64,000 nucleotides of DNA from the NCBI RefSeq assembly GCF_037975245.1, contig NC_092579.1:24473166-24537165 (forward strand). Direction: 5' to 3'. This DNA is from Apostichopus japonicus. Its lineage: Eukaryota; Echinodermata; Holothuroidea; Aspidochirotida; Stichopodidae. Under the pieces are notes generated by a model. The model did no database searches and had not been told where the DNA came from. It saw only the letters and a program-made list of their open reading frames with translations. A program made the position numbers and the translations under genes. Shown piece by piece: positions 11,158 to 23,500 of this stretch (positions are counted from its first letter, which is position 1; the number at the start of each line of letters is the position of its first letter).

Positions 11158-11806
11158 TGAAAGTAAATGTACAACACCATGGAGTATATTCTGAAATAAA
11201 CTGGCAGATTCCACTGGTGAAATTCTCTTTCAGATGCCATATTGTTTGGTAATTTGGAAATATTTGGAACTCAACTTGTCAGAAAACTTTAATTCTTTGT
11301 GACAGAGTAGTCTAGTGACAGTGGAAGCAGAGAGCAATCACAACGACCAAATCCCAAAATCAGTGTTCTGCTAATATTAGCATATCAAATTATTTGTTAA
11401 GAAAATGTTTTGCTTTGGAATAGTTAAGCAGTACAGATATTGCAGACTGTATTAGTAAAAAAAACCTTACTACTGGCAAAAGTTTTTCTAATTTCAAGCA
11501 TTTTTGTGATTCTATGTATGAAATATTTTTCTTGTTGACATTAGTATAAATTTGCAAATTATGAAATGGTGGGAATGCATTTCATGAGTGTAAAGAGATT
11601 TTAATCTTCCAAATTGAGAAATTGTGGGTGGGTATTGTTGCCAACACACAGGAAAGAGCCATGTGGTGTTATATGCAAAGAGTGGGCAGGTGTTGGTGCA
11701 AACACCAAAAAGTCATGTGTTGTATGCTTGATACAGTGGTTATTATTCCATGTACTACTGGTATTTTTGTAAGTGAAGGTTTCCTATGAAAATCGTTGGT
11801 ATAGAT

Positions 11807-12177
11807 CAGGGGTGGGCAACCTTTTTGAATGAATGGGCCAGATATAAGGAGTTAAAAATTGACTGGGCCGCACCTAACCAACGACCCGCTGTTGATTTCA
11901 AACCTTTGATTCCGAGGACTTTCAAGCAATAGGTGTGTGTTCTTAATCTGTATTCACAAAAACATAATGTCAATACAGTACAGTTGATAATTAATGGGAA
12001 TAATAGGCCAACCTGACAGCATCATTAGTGTCGATAAATTCTAAGCAGCTAGCTCATTTTTTTGTTATGATGATGTGATGTAAAATAGATTTTTTTTCTT
12101 TTTCTTGAGACATCTCACGGGCCGCAAAAAGTCACTGGCGGGCAGCATGTGGCCCGCGGGCCGTAGGTGTGGTTGGT
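11807..12177. mobile_element. Non-autonomous hAT-like fragment
   Basis: Opens with CAGGGGTGGGCAACCTTTTT and contains 'gggccgca' blocks and 'ggcccgcgggccgtagg' near the far end. These are the signature of widespread hAT (Charlie/Tip100-like) miniature elements whose ends read CAGGGGTGGGCAA and GCGGGCCGTAGGTTGCCCACC. The right terminus has decayed (ggtgtggttggtg), and only a rough 8-bp flanking match remains (gtatagat / gtatgata). No transposase coding is present. It lies in the presumed iRhom 3' UTR. Confidence 0.75.
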
Positions 12178-12980
12178 GTATGATAATGAAATTTCACTTT
12201 GTATGTTTATGATGAGCTCCATTTGCTTAATCAGGGAGGTGTTAGAGATGGAGAAACAATGAAGCTATGTATACTGCCACCTGTAACAGTGGTATTGCTT
12301 CAGTTCATATCAGTAGTCAAAAGTGTACAGATAAATGTTGTCTTGAGTTCTTACACCTCCATAGTATTGCCATCTTTCATACATTTTCAACACTTTTAAA
12401 ATATGGTTGATCTCATTTTCTGTTCAGAAGACCTTTCACATGTTCAGAAATAGGTAGCAACATACATATAGGTAGCAGATCACTGCAAAGTATTGTTTAT
12501 ACTCTTTTATTGTTTTAAGGAATTTCTAGACTGTAATAGTGTCAGCATTCCTTACGAAGGGTAATCATACTTGGTTTAATTAATAAATGGACCTGTCAAT
12601 CACATGATTTGTAAGTGAAAAGCAAACTCAAGAGATAGTGAGAGGAGGTTATTACATGTGTATGTATTGTTTGTTTTTGACACTACTGGAGAGATTCCCG
12701 GTTATGAGTGGTTAAGTCAAGTTTGTGACCAGAATACCTGGACAGTATTGTCAACCATGGGGAAGTTTTTAATTTATGTCATTTGTTTGAAGATAGTGGA
12801 GTCCACTTGACCTGTATACATAGTCATCTAAGTCAAAGTTTGTTTTTCTCTTAGTTTCTATTTCTTGACCTTGATGATGTTAACATTTATATGATTGAAT
12901 ATTTCCTTTTGCAATATAACAAGTATGAAATAAAGATATGATGCAAAGTTATGGTCACATTCATGCAAATATATTGAAAC

Positions 12981-12986
12981 AATAAA
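12981..12986 (+). terminator. Candidate poly(A) signal of iRhom
   Basis: AATAAA followed by a T/G-rich tract (TTTGTTTGTTTG) within 30 bp, the usual arrangement of signal and downstream element. Another AATAAA lies about 50 bp upstream at 12929-12934. Confidence 0.5.
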
Positions 12987-13012
12987 TTCATTTCTATTTG
13001 TTTGTTTGTTGT

Positions 13013-13018
13013 TTTATT
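13013..13018 (-). terminator. Candidate poly(A) signal of ANKFN1
   Basis: AATAAA on the - strand (TTTATT on +), about 1.27 kb after the ANKFN1 stop, with a second one near 13069-13074. The signal faces the iRhom signal at 12981-12986. Confidence 0.4.
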
Positions 13019-14284
13019 ATTGACAAAAATAACAGAAGAATGAAAATGTATGTTTCAAGGTTTTTAATTTATTATTTACATTGTCTTTCCAATATTGTGA
13101 AAAATACCCTTTGTACAATTACTGTACATTGTAAAAAATTGTTTGTACAATGCAGCAAAAAAGCTGAAATACTAAGTATATGGAAGATATCACTATTTAC
13201 AAATATCAATTTTCTACAAAATGCCAATATGTGAAAAGGGATAAATTAATGTAAGGCAACTAGCAGTGCATTACCCACACAACCAAAAGGAAAGACATCC
13301 TAAAGAACACAAACATTGCACTACAGACAAAAAAAAGGAAAGAAAACATGAAAAAGCCTAATTCCTATCTTTCCATGTCCTCCACTGTGTATATCAAACA
13401 TATTTCTGTTGCATAGCTTCTTAAATATGCTGCTACTGTAGAACACTTAAAACAATTGAAAGCAGAAACATAACAAAGTTGCACTATTCTAAATATTATC
13501 ACACACAGCTCTAAAATTGAAAGAAACACCAAGAAAATTAAATTTGGCAAACAAAGATCATAAAATTGTCCCTAGAAATATTTTGAGGTAAAATAGGGTG
13601 ACTTCAGGCAGAATTTTAGTCTTGATATGTTACAAAGAAAACATTAAAGAGCTGCTCAGACTTTCAGTTATGAATGCTATATCTATGGAATGCTCCTTTA
13701 AGGCTAAATAAGGGACAATGTCACAGGCCCCTCAGTATAGGACTAAATGTGAATGTCTATCTTGTGTGTCATGAATTCAAAAACTTGATCAAAACATGTT
13801 CTTTGAGCTTCATATAAACATCCTATTGCGTTTTGGGTTTCATCTGAGGAACTGAGTCATTACATCCATGTCCTGTCAGCTACTGTTTATGAACCTCAAC
13901 TGTTTAAAGGAGCATTTCTCAAATATGAAACAAGTTAGAATACCATCCATCTGAACAGTGTGGCAGTGTTAAAAGTGACTTATCAAGACTAATTTAAAGC
14001 CTTTAGTAAATAGTAAAATTAAAATAGTTTGGCCAAGGTAGTTGTTTTCTAATAAGTTGATATTTGGCTGATAAACAAATCAATTAAATATTAATGTCAT
14101 CATCATTGTGGGATGAAAACAATGTACATCTAAATTTTAATGACTAATTAGCCAGGAAGTACAAATGCTTTGCTTTTTCAATATTCCACTGTTAACAAAT
14201 GTGTATAAGGAAATGTCCTGATTTAAGATGATCACATTAGGTTTGGTCCCATTTATGATGGTATGATATTGCACTGGCCCTGTA
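13019..14284 (-). other. ANKFN1: ANKFN1 3' UTR (inferred)
   Basis: AT-rich non-coding sequence downstream of the stop as far as the reverse AATAAA signals at 13013-13074. No coding potential or repeat array is seen. The extent is inferred. Confidence 0.45.
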
Positions 14285-14560
14285 TCATATGCATGTAGAG
14301 GGCCCTATATTGGAGACATCAGCTTCCTTGGGCCTCACAAGCAACTGGCCTTTTGTCCATGGGTTCTGTAGCTGGAGTGGGCAGAAATCATCTAGCAATG
14401 TGTGTTCCATGTTTCCCACTGAAGCAATTAAACAGAATTCATGCCATTGGTCCTCATCGTAGAGTGGCGCGTCCAGCTTACGACTCTCTATTGTCTTATT
14501 CAATTGCTGAATAACCAAGTTGACTATTTCTCGACATGTTGTTCTGTTGGTCACATGAAG
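14285..14560 (-). CDS. ANKFN1: ANKFN1 terminal exon 22 (RA-like fold and stop)
   Basis: Acceptor CATGTTCAG; 91 codons and TGA at 14287-14285. Encodes LHVTNRTTCREIVNLVIQQL, then the DEDQWHEFCLIASVGNMEHT block, LQNPWTKGQLLVRPKE and a short tail ending TCI. The T...(E)(I/V)V..(V/I)(I/L).(Q)LN helix and E(F)CL(I/V) strand are the RA-type ubiquitin-fold pattern. Confidence 0.95.
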   Translation of the reverse strand, partial: LHVTNRTTCREIVNLVIQQLNKTIESRKLDAPLYDEDQWHEFCLIASVGNMEHTLLDDFCPLQLQNPWTKGQLLVRPKEADVSNIGPSTCI

Positions 14561-17500
14561 CTGAACATGAAAAGAGGAAAACAGAAAAGAAGACAATATA
14601 AATCAGTTCTATTGAAGTACAAGACTTGTCACCTCATTAGAATATTGTTCCACGGTTGAAAGATCACAGGTTAAACCTTTCATTTTGGATGAGAATTCAG
14701 AGAACTATATGCTGATACCTTCTCCAAGATGCTTAAAAGGATTGTCTGGTGGCCCAAAGAAGTTCCCTTAAAAAATAATAATTAATTTTCCAAACATGTT
14801 GTCAAAGTATGAGAACGCTAATGTTGCGTTTGACAGAGAAACAATTTTTTAATCGTTAAGGATGGACATTTCCAAAATGATTTGAACAGTACAGAACGTG
14901 ACGTCATCTACGCTAATGCAGATTGCGACATAAACCCATGCTCCGTACAGTACTTACAGTAATCACAACAAAACCCGCGTTTGTATACAGATCATTTTTT
15001 CCCTTAATTTTCGGTGAAATTTCTTACAAATTAGATATGTTTCAAAAACTCCTTAAGCCGCCATATATGTAGTAGATCGGTGGTTTCGTGGTCTTTTTAT
15101 AACACAAGATAAGTTTTAACAGCAGACTCTTCGTTGTTTATACATCGCGCTATCCAGCTCCAACGCGAGGAATGTTCACATGTAGGCTACAGTAATCACA
15201 ACAAAACCGTGTTTGTATACAAATTAATTTCTTTCTTAATTTTTGGTGAAATTTCTTATAAATTAGATATGTTTTCAAAAACTCCTTAAGCCACCATATA
15301 TGTAGTAGATCGGTGGTTTCGTGGTCTTTGTGTAACACAAGATAAACTTTAACAGCAGACTCTTCGTTGTTTATACATCGCGCTATCCAGCTCCAGCGCG
15401 AGGAATGTTCGCATGTAGGCTACTCTAACGTTTACAATCGGAAAGTTCTGTGAAGCCTAAGCTTCTCGGTACTACATTCTGCTCTGACATCGATTCCTCC
15501 AAGTTTCATCTTTCGGTGTTCCGAGTACTTTTCAAGTTTCCTTTTACTGTAAATTTTATTTCAGTGATTTCGAAGAACAGTTTATGAACTGTGGTTTGAG
15601 TGTGAGAGTATATTATGTGCAACGCTATACGTATACCAACTGGGCATGGTACAGAAGGCTATATACGTTCGCATTATCTACGTTATATAGGCAATCACAT
15701 GTGCGTGTACACGTGAGAGTGTATTTGCTGCGGAAATGGGAGTGCTAACCTCAAGTCGCCTGTTTTGCCTATTTGCCAGCACTACGTCAATCACCATATT
15801 GATGCGTTCGAACAAACGGTACTTTTGGTGAGAAACTGGTGAATTTGAAAACCAGATTTCTACAAGAAGAAAACGTCGAATGGGGACAATTTTTATATGG
15901 TTAGAAAGAGAAAAATAATAACTACACGGACAATGTATCAAAATCTTTCACCAGACAATTCCTTTAACATTATCAGTCTTGAGGGAGATATGTTCTATTG
16001 CTTTGAGTAATGTGATGATGCAAGTAAACACAATAAACTTCAAGTGAAAATTAGTTTACTTTGTATTGATATGACTTTCCACGACACCACATCAGCACTA
16101 AACTCTGTTACGCTGCAGGAAGTTTACAGAAAATTAAACTTAAGTAAGCAATCATGCACATCCTACACCTGAGAATCTCGTTCCATGCATCGTAGGCTGA
16201 TGAGGAAAGCAGATCGCACCATGCTATAAAACAAGGAGCCTATCGAGTATCATATATCCACACCTGTTTATTTAATTTTTGCTATTTTTATTGCTATACC
16301 CTGTTTTGCCCCAAAAGTTTCTGTAAGGGACACTTTGCAACTCTTTCCCCCTGGCTACACCACTGGATTATATGTTTCTTTGACAAAGTAATTAACCCAC
16401 ATTAAATGTTCAAAATCAGATCCACAGAAGATCAACATGAATTAGAAACTATAATTGATGGAAATAGGCCTCACCTTAACACTTGTTCCTTTGGAAAGAC
16501 CTGATTGGTATGCTGGGTACACCTTCAGGATTCCTGAGGTTAGTTTGCTGGTTGGTTTTTGTTTCATGAAGCTCTCTGCATCCAGTTGGTTGTTGTTGAA
16601 GTTTAGGCTGGATACCTTCTCATCAATATCTAGAATAATGAATAAAGCCCATTAGTGGCATAGAGAAAGCTATGTTCCATTCAGTTCTTATGTAACATTT
16701 TCAATTCTTCAAATTACAAGAATGAATATTCAGCTGTAGCAGACACTCAATTTTCCTAACCCTCACTAGTAATATCCAGTAACCATCACTAGTAACATCC
16801 AGTAACCCTCACTAGTAATATCCAGTAACCCTCACTAGTAATATCCAGTAACCATCACTAGTAATATCCAGTAACCCTCACTAGTAATATCCAGTAACCC
16901 TCACTAGTAATATCCAGTAACCCTCACTAGTAATATCCAGTAACCCTCACTAGTAATATCCAGTAACCCTCACTAGTAATATCCAGTAACCATCACTAGT
17001 AATATCCAGTAACCATCACTAGTAATATCCAGTAACCCTCACTAGTAATATCCAGTAACCCTCACTAGTAATATCCAGTAACCCTCACTAGTAATATCCA
17101 GTAACCCTCACTAGTAATATCCAGTAACCATCACTAGTAATATCCAGTAACCCTCACTAGTAATATCCAGTAACCCTCACTAGTAATATCCAGTAACCCT
17201 CACTAGTAACATCCAGTAACCCTCACTAGTAACATCCAGTAACCCTCACTAGTAATATCCAGTAACCCTCACTAGTAACATCCAGTAACCCTCACTAGTA
17301 ACATCCAGTAACCCTCACTAGTAATATCCAGTAACCCTCACTAGTAATATCCAGTAACCCTCACTAGTAATATCCAGTAACCCTCACTAGTAATATCCAG
17401 TAACCCTCACTAGTAATATTCAGTAACCCTCACTAGTAATATCCAGTAACCCTCACTAGTAATATTCAGTAACCCTCACTAGTAATATTCAGTAACCCTC

Positions 17501-20500
17501 ACTAGTAATATCCAGTAACCCTCACTAGTAATATCCAGTAACCCTCACTAGTAATATCCAGTAACCCTCACTAGTAATATCCAGTAACCCTCACTAGTAA
17601 TATTCAGTAACCCTCACTAGTAATATCCAGTAACCCTCACTAGTAATATCCAGTAACCCTCACTAGTAATATCCAGTAACCCTCACTAGTAATATCCAGT
17701 AACCCTCACTAGTAATATCCAGTAACCCTCACTAGTAATATCCAGTAACCCTCACTAGTAATATCCAGTAACCCTCACTAGTAATATCCAGTAACCCTCA
17801 CTAGTAATATTCAGTAACCCTCACTAGTAATATCCAGTAACCCTCACTAGTAATATTCAGTAACCCTCACTAGTAATATTCAGTAACCCTCACTAGTAAT
17901 ATCCAGTAACCCTCACTAGTAATATCCAGTAACCCTCACTAGTAATATCCAGTAACCCTCACTAGTAATATCCAGTAACCCTCACTAGTAATATTCAGTA
18001 ACCCTCACTAGTAATATCCAGTAACCCTCACTAGTAATATCCAGTAACCCTCACTAGTAATATCCAGTAACCCTCACTAGTAATATCCAGTAACCCTCAC
18101 TAGTAATATCCAGTAACCCTCACTAGTAATATCCAGTAACCCTCACTAGTAATATCCAGTAACCCTCACTAGTAATATCCCGTAACCCTCCCACTAGTAA
18201 TATCCAGTAACCCTCACTAGTAATATCCAGTAACCCTCACTAGTAATATCCAGTAACCCTCACTAGTAATATCCAGTAACCCTCACTAGTAATATCCCGT
18301 AACCCTCACTAGTAATATCCAGTAACCCTCACTAGTAATATCCAGTAACCCTCACTAGTAACATCCAGTAACCCTCACTAGTAATATCCAGTAACCCTCA
18401 CTAGTAATATCCAGTAACCCTCACTAGTAATATCCAGTAACCCTCACTAGTAACCCTCACTAGTAATATCCAGTAACCCTCACTAGTAATATCCAGTAAC
18501 CCTCACTAGTAACATCCAGTAACCCTCACTAGTAATATCCAGTAACCCTCACTAGTAATATCCAGTTAACCCTCACTAGTAACATCCAGTAACCCTCACT
18601 AGTAATATCCAGTAACCCTCACTAGTAATATCCAGTAACCCTCACTAGTAATATCCAGTAACCCTCACTAGTAACATCCAGTAACCCTCACTAGTAATAT
18701 CCAGTAACCCTCACTAGTAATATCCAGTAACCCTCACTAGTAATATCCAGTAACCCTCACTAGTAATATCCAGTAACCCTCACTAGTAATATCCAGTAAC
18801 CATCACTAGTAATATCCAGTAACCCTCACTAGTAATATCCAGTAACCCTCACTAGTAATATCCAGTAACCCTCACTAGTAATATCCAGTAACCCTCACTA
18901 GTAATATCCAGTAACCCTCACTAGTAATATCCAGTAACCATCACTAGTAATATCCAGTAACCCTCACTAGTAATATCCAGTAACCCTCACTAGTAACATC
19001 CAGTAACCCTCACTAGTAACATCCAGTAACCCTCACTAGTAATATCCAGTAACCCTCACTAGTAATATCCAGTAACCCTCACTAGTAACATCCAGTAACC
19101 CTCACTAGTAATATCCAGTAACCCTCACTAGTAATATCCAGTAACCCTCACTAGTAATATCCAGTAACCCTCACTAGTAATATCCAGTAACCCTCACTAG
19201 TAATATCCAGTAACCCTCACTAGTAATATTCAGTTACCCTCACTAGTAATATCCAGTAACCCTCACTAGTAATATCCAGTAACCCTCACTAGTAATATCC
19301 AGTAACCCTCACTAGTAATATTCAGTAACCCTCACTAGTAATATTCAGTAACCCTCACTAGTAATATCCAGTAACCCTCACTAGTAATATCCAGTAACCC
19401 TCACTAGTAATATCCAGTAACCCTCACTAGTAATATCCAGTAACCCTCACTAGTAATATTCAGTAACCCTCACTAGTAATATCCAGTAACCCTCACTAGT
19501 AATATCCAGTAACCCTCACTAGTAATATCCAGTAACCCTCACTAGTAATATCCAGTAACCCTCACTAGTAATATCCAGTAACCCTCACTAGTAATATCCA
19601 GTAACCCTCACTAGTAATATCCAGTAACCCTCACTAGTAATATCCCGTAACCCTCACTAGTAATATCCAGTAACCCTCACTAGTAATATCCAGTAACCCT
19701 CACTAGTAACATCCAGTAACCCTCACTAGTAATATCCAGTAACCCTCACTAGTAATATCCAGTAACCCTCACTAGTAATATCCAGTAACGCTCACTAGTA
19801 ATATCAATGTTGAGAATGTTCTTTTTTGTGAAGGTCATATAGGTAGGAAGTTTGTTCTTCTGTTCAGGGAACTGCACTCTCTATTGGAGAAATCCTTACA
19901 ATGAAGCCTAACTGTGATAATAACATGCCAAGGCTTGTTTACCAGCACATGTATTTAGAGTTGTATTTCTGAAAACTAAGAGAACTTTTGCTTGTGTCTA
20001 CAAAACATGCACTTTTCTGCAAAATTATAATTATTTTTCTGCATCATTATAATATTTTTCTGCATAATTATAATTTATTCAATCTTAGTGAAAGCGCTAA
20101 AATCTGTGGATATAAAGTACCTCATAAAGTACCTCATGATCATAAAATATGATTGTTAGAAACCTGTCAGCACTGAAAGAGATGAGTTAGGTCATTAACA
20201 TATGTATCAGTTTGAGTGTTTATAATAGAAGATCCACTTTAACGAACCCATCACCAAATTTATTTTTAGGCCTGGACTGAGTTCAAAGCACAACAACATT
20301 AATGATGTAATTTTAACACCCTAAAAAGCAAAGAGTAATACCTGAGCCTCCATCCTCCATGGTCTACCCTCTACTGGTATGTGTACAATGTATGCCTAGC
20401 AAGGTGTTCATGTTTCAATATTTTCTACTTGTAATGTGCAGTGGAAATGTAATAATGAAATGACATACATACCTTCAGTTTGTGGATTAGCTGTGTTTAC

Positions 20501-23500
20501 ATTGTTGTCATTCATTTCAAGAGGGGATGGTGGGGGTGCATAGAGAACCGAGAGAGGAACACCTCCAGTAACTTGTCTGTCCCTTGCATACTGTAAAATG
20601 TCTGTCAGCCATCTCATACTTTTCCAAATTGTTTCGAGATTCTGTTATTGAAGAAGAGAGATGAATTGAATTATTAACTGATAAACTTATGACAGCAGTA
20701 CTTGTGGCCAAGAGCTAGAAACACCTTGACAAGCTGCAGGACCTATGGAAGTCCTGATCATGTCAGCTGGGGCAGTGCTATTCTTAGCTGATAAGATCAT
20801 ATTTAAACTAAAAGACAACTGGTATTAGGAGATTTTCTCTGAGCATTTGTTGGTCCACTTGTACTAAAAAAATTGTATGAGAAACAAAGTTGATTGTCCA
20901 GCAAGATTAATATTTAACTTTTGACTAGGTGCTTCCACTATAAACAAATTTATCATTTACATCTCAATTTATTTTTGTCCTACAAGAAATTTAGTCTATC
21001 AAATGCACACCACTTATTGACAGAAATACAACGGTTGACTTGAAAGTTGAAGCAAGGAGGGTACATGACAATAAACAAGATGAAATATAGATCAACTCCG
21101 ACAGAAGTTACTATCAGAAAATTCACACACTGACATACTTCTGCAAGAATTAAGGCTATTATTGAAGTTCTTTGAATGTCTAGGTATTGAAACAAGATTC
21201 AGTTTCAATCTCTCTGCATTGCCTCAATGGTGACAAGGGTAATTTTCCTTTCCTAAACATGGCCAGCAGAAGATGTATATAATAGATAGACGCAATTAAT
21301 ATAATATGAATGCTACAGCACACAGATTACACAGGGGAAAACTTACTGTAACGAAATTTCCAATTTGGTCCTGCCTGTCTTTAGCATCAGTGAGTTCCTC
21401 GTCAGAGAAAGCTTCTCGTAACGTCTGCTGGGACAAAATATTGTCCAATTCTAGGATGGAAGACAGTCTTGCAAATCGACGTGTGAAGTTTGGATGGTAT
21501 GTTGACAGGTGAGCTGCAAGGAAACAGGTAAGGTGATAGGAGCATTCTTAAAGCATCTGACAGGGACCTGTATAGCCAGCTCTTGAACCATTAATAACTT
21601 ACTTATATTTCCTCATCCTGAAGATGATCATGCTCTCCACGGTTGAATTGTGAATGACGATCTGTAATTTACACCATAGAAACTGTTTCCATATTTTAAA
21701 AGTTAAAGATCAGTTCCTCAAAATTTACAATTTTGAATTGTTGGATCATGCCAACAGGCTCAGTGATTCCTTGCCATAGTTAATATGAGCACATTTAATG
21801 TAAACCATGCACAGAAGGTTTTAAGGTTTGGTCATTGTTAATGGCAAATGTGCAACAATATTCTTGCATTTCTGTTTATAGTTTCATATTAACGACAAAC
21901 TTCATCCAAGCATTTCTTTTTGAGTTGCTCTCAAATGTTTTCAGACTCTGTTGCCAGTTGAAGTATTCACATAAAACAGGGTTATTGTACTCAATGAAAG
22001 TCATCATACGAGGGTCATCCAGCCATCATTGTTTGCTGTTAAAATGTTTCATAAATTTTCAGATATTGAACTCAAGTGGACTTCAAATGTCTTGGTTTGA
22101 CCACAGAAAACAATAGCATTATTGCACTTTGGTGATCTACATTAATATTTTGATTGTATTACAGAGATCTTTGTGAAGAACAACTCTCCCATAAAGCTAA
22201 GACAAAGCTTGTCCCTGAGTCTGTCATTGTGTAAATCTTTGATGTCATAATGACAAAGCTTGTCCCTGAGTCTGTTATGATGTCAATCTGTGATGTCATA
22301 AAGACAAAGCTTGTCCCTGAGTCTGTCATTGTGTAAATCTTTGATGTCATAATGACAAAGCTTGTCCCTGAGTCTGTTATGATGTCAATCTGTGATGTAA
22401 TAAAGACAAAGCTTGTCCCTGAGTCTGTTATGATGTCAATCTGTGATGTCATAAAGACAAAGCTTGTCTGCCCTGAGTCTGTTATGATGTCAATCTGTGA
22501 TGTCATAAAGACAAAGCTTGTCCGCCCTGAGTGTTATGATGTCAATCTGTGATGTCATAAAGACAAAGCTTGTCCGCCCTGAGTCTGTTATGATGTCAAT
22601 CTGTGATGTCATAAAGACAAAGCTTGTCCATGAGTCTGTTATGATGTCAATCTGTGATGTCATAAAGACAAAGCTTGTCCCTGAGTCTGTTATGATGTCA
22701 ATCTGTGATGTAATAAAGACAAAGCTTGTCCGCCCTGAGTCTGTTATGATGTCAATCTGTGATGTCATAAAGACAAAGCTTGTCCGCCCTGAGTCTGTTA
22801 TGATGTCAATCTGTGATGTAATAAAGACAAAGCTTGTCCGCCCTGAGTCTGTTATGATGTCAATCTGTGATGTCATAAAGACAAAGCTTGTCCGCCCTGA
22901 GTCTGTTATGATGTCAATCTGTGATGTCATAAAGACAAAGCTTGTCCCTGAGTCTGTTATGATGTCAATCTGTGATGTCATAAAGACAAAGCTTGTCCCT
23001 GAGTCTGTTATGATGTCAATCTGTGATGTCATAAAGACAAAGCTTGTCCCTGAGTCTGTTATGATGTCAATCTGTGATGTCATAATGACACTAGGATCTC
23101 AAACTTGTTACTTTCTCTTTGTTTCTCATATTTTGAGGATAGAAACAATTAACAGTGCTGAGACTGAAAGCAATGTCATCATTAGGTCATGTTTAGAGCT
23201 TCAGTGTTATAGATTCAACATTCTACAGAAAATAAACATTTTAAGATGTTTTGTGTTTGAAAAGCAGATAAAGTGTGTATAAAAGTGTACCTTGTTGTTC
23301 TGGCATGGAACAATAATGTCTTGCAAATTATAGCAATATTTATGCAATAAATGAAATAGATCTGGGCTGTACATCAATCTTTTTGAGAGTAAGTGCTCAC
23401 CAAGTTCAAAGACTGGTACAGGAACAGAGATATAATCGGTGCCAATCAGCCACTCATCAGATGTCCCTGGACCAAGACAGACATTACCAGGAGGAGGAAA

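Larger units (their letters stand above)
11158..12990 (+). other. RHBDF1: iRhom 3' UTR (inferred)
   Basis: AT-rich non-coding sequence after the stop. AATAAA-type signals occur at 11195-11200, 12929-12934 and 12981-12986, so both a short and a long 3' end are possible. The long form would include the hAT-like fragment at 11807-12177. No coding exon is visible here. Extent is inferred from signals alone. Confidence 0.5.

Noticed and set aside
16760-19805. CRISPR array or interstitial telomere
   Set aside because: The units are contiguous with no unique spacers, so not CRISPR. Each 23-bp unit holds one TAACCC word, but there are no consecutive TTAGGG repeats, so it is not telomeric.
20342-20382. 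Possible micro-exon on - between ANKFN1 exons 20 and 21
   Set aside because: It has AG and GTATTA borders, but would shift the phase: exon 20 (phase 1) joins exon 21 directly in frame.
22159-23282. ORFs of 254 (+) and 197 (-) codons
   Set aside because: Products of the 51/54-bp tandem array; the peptide is a pure 17-residue repeat with no unique N-terminus, and the array is intronic.
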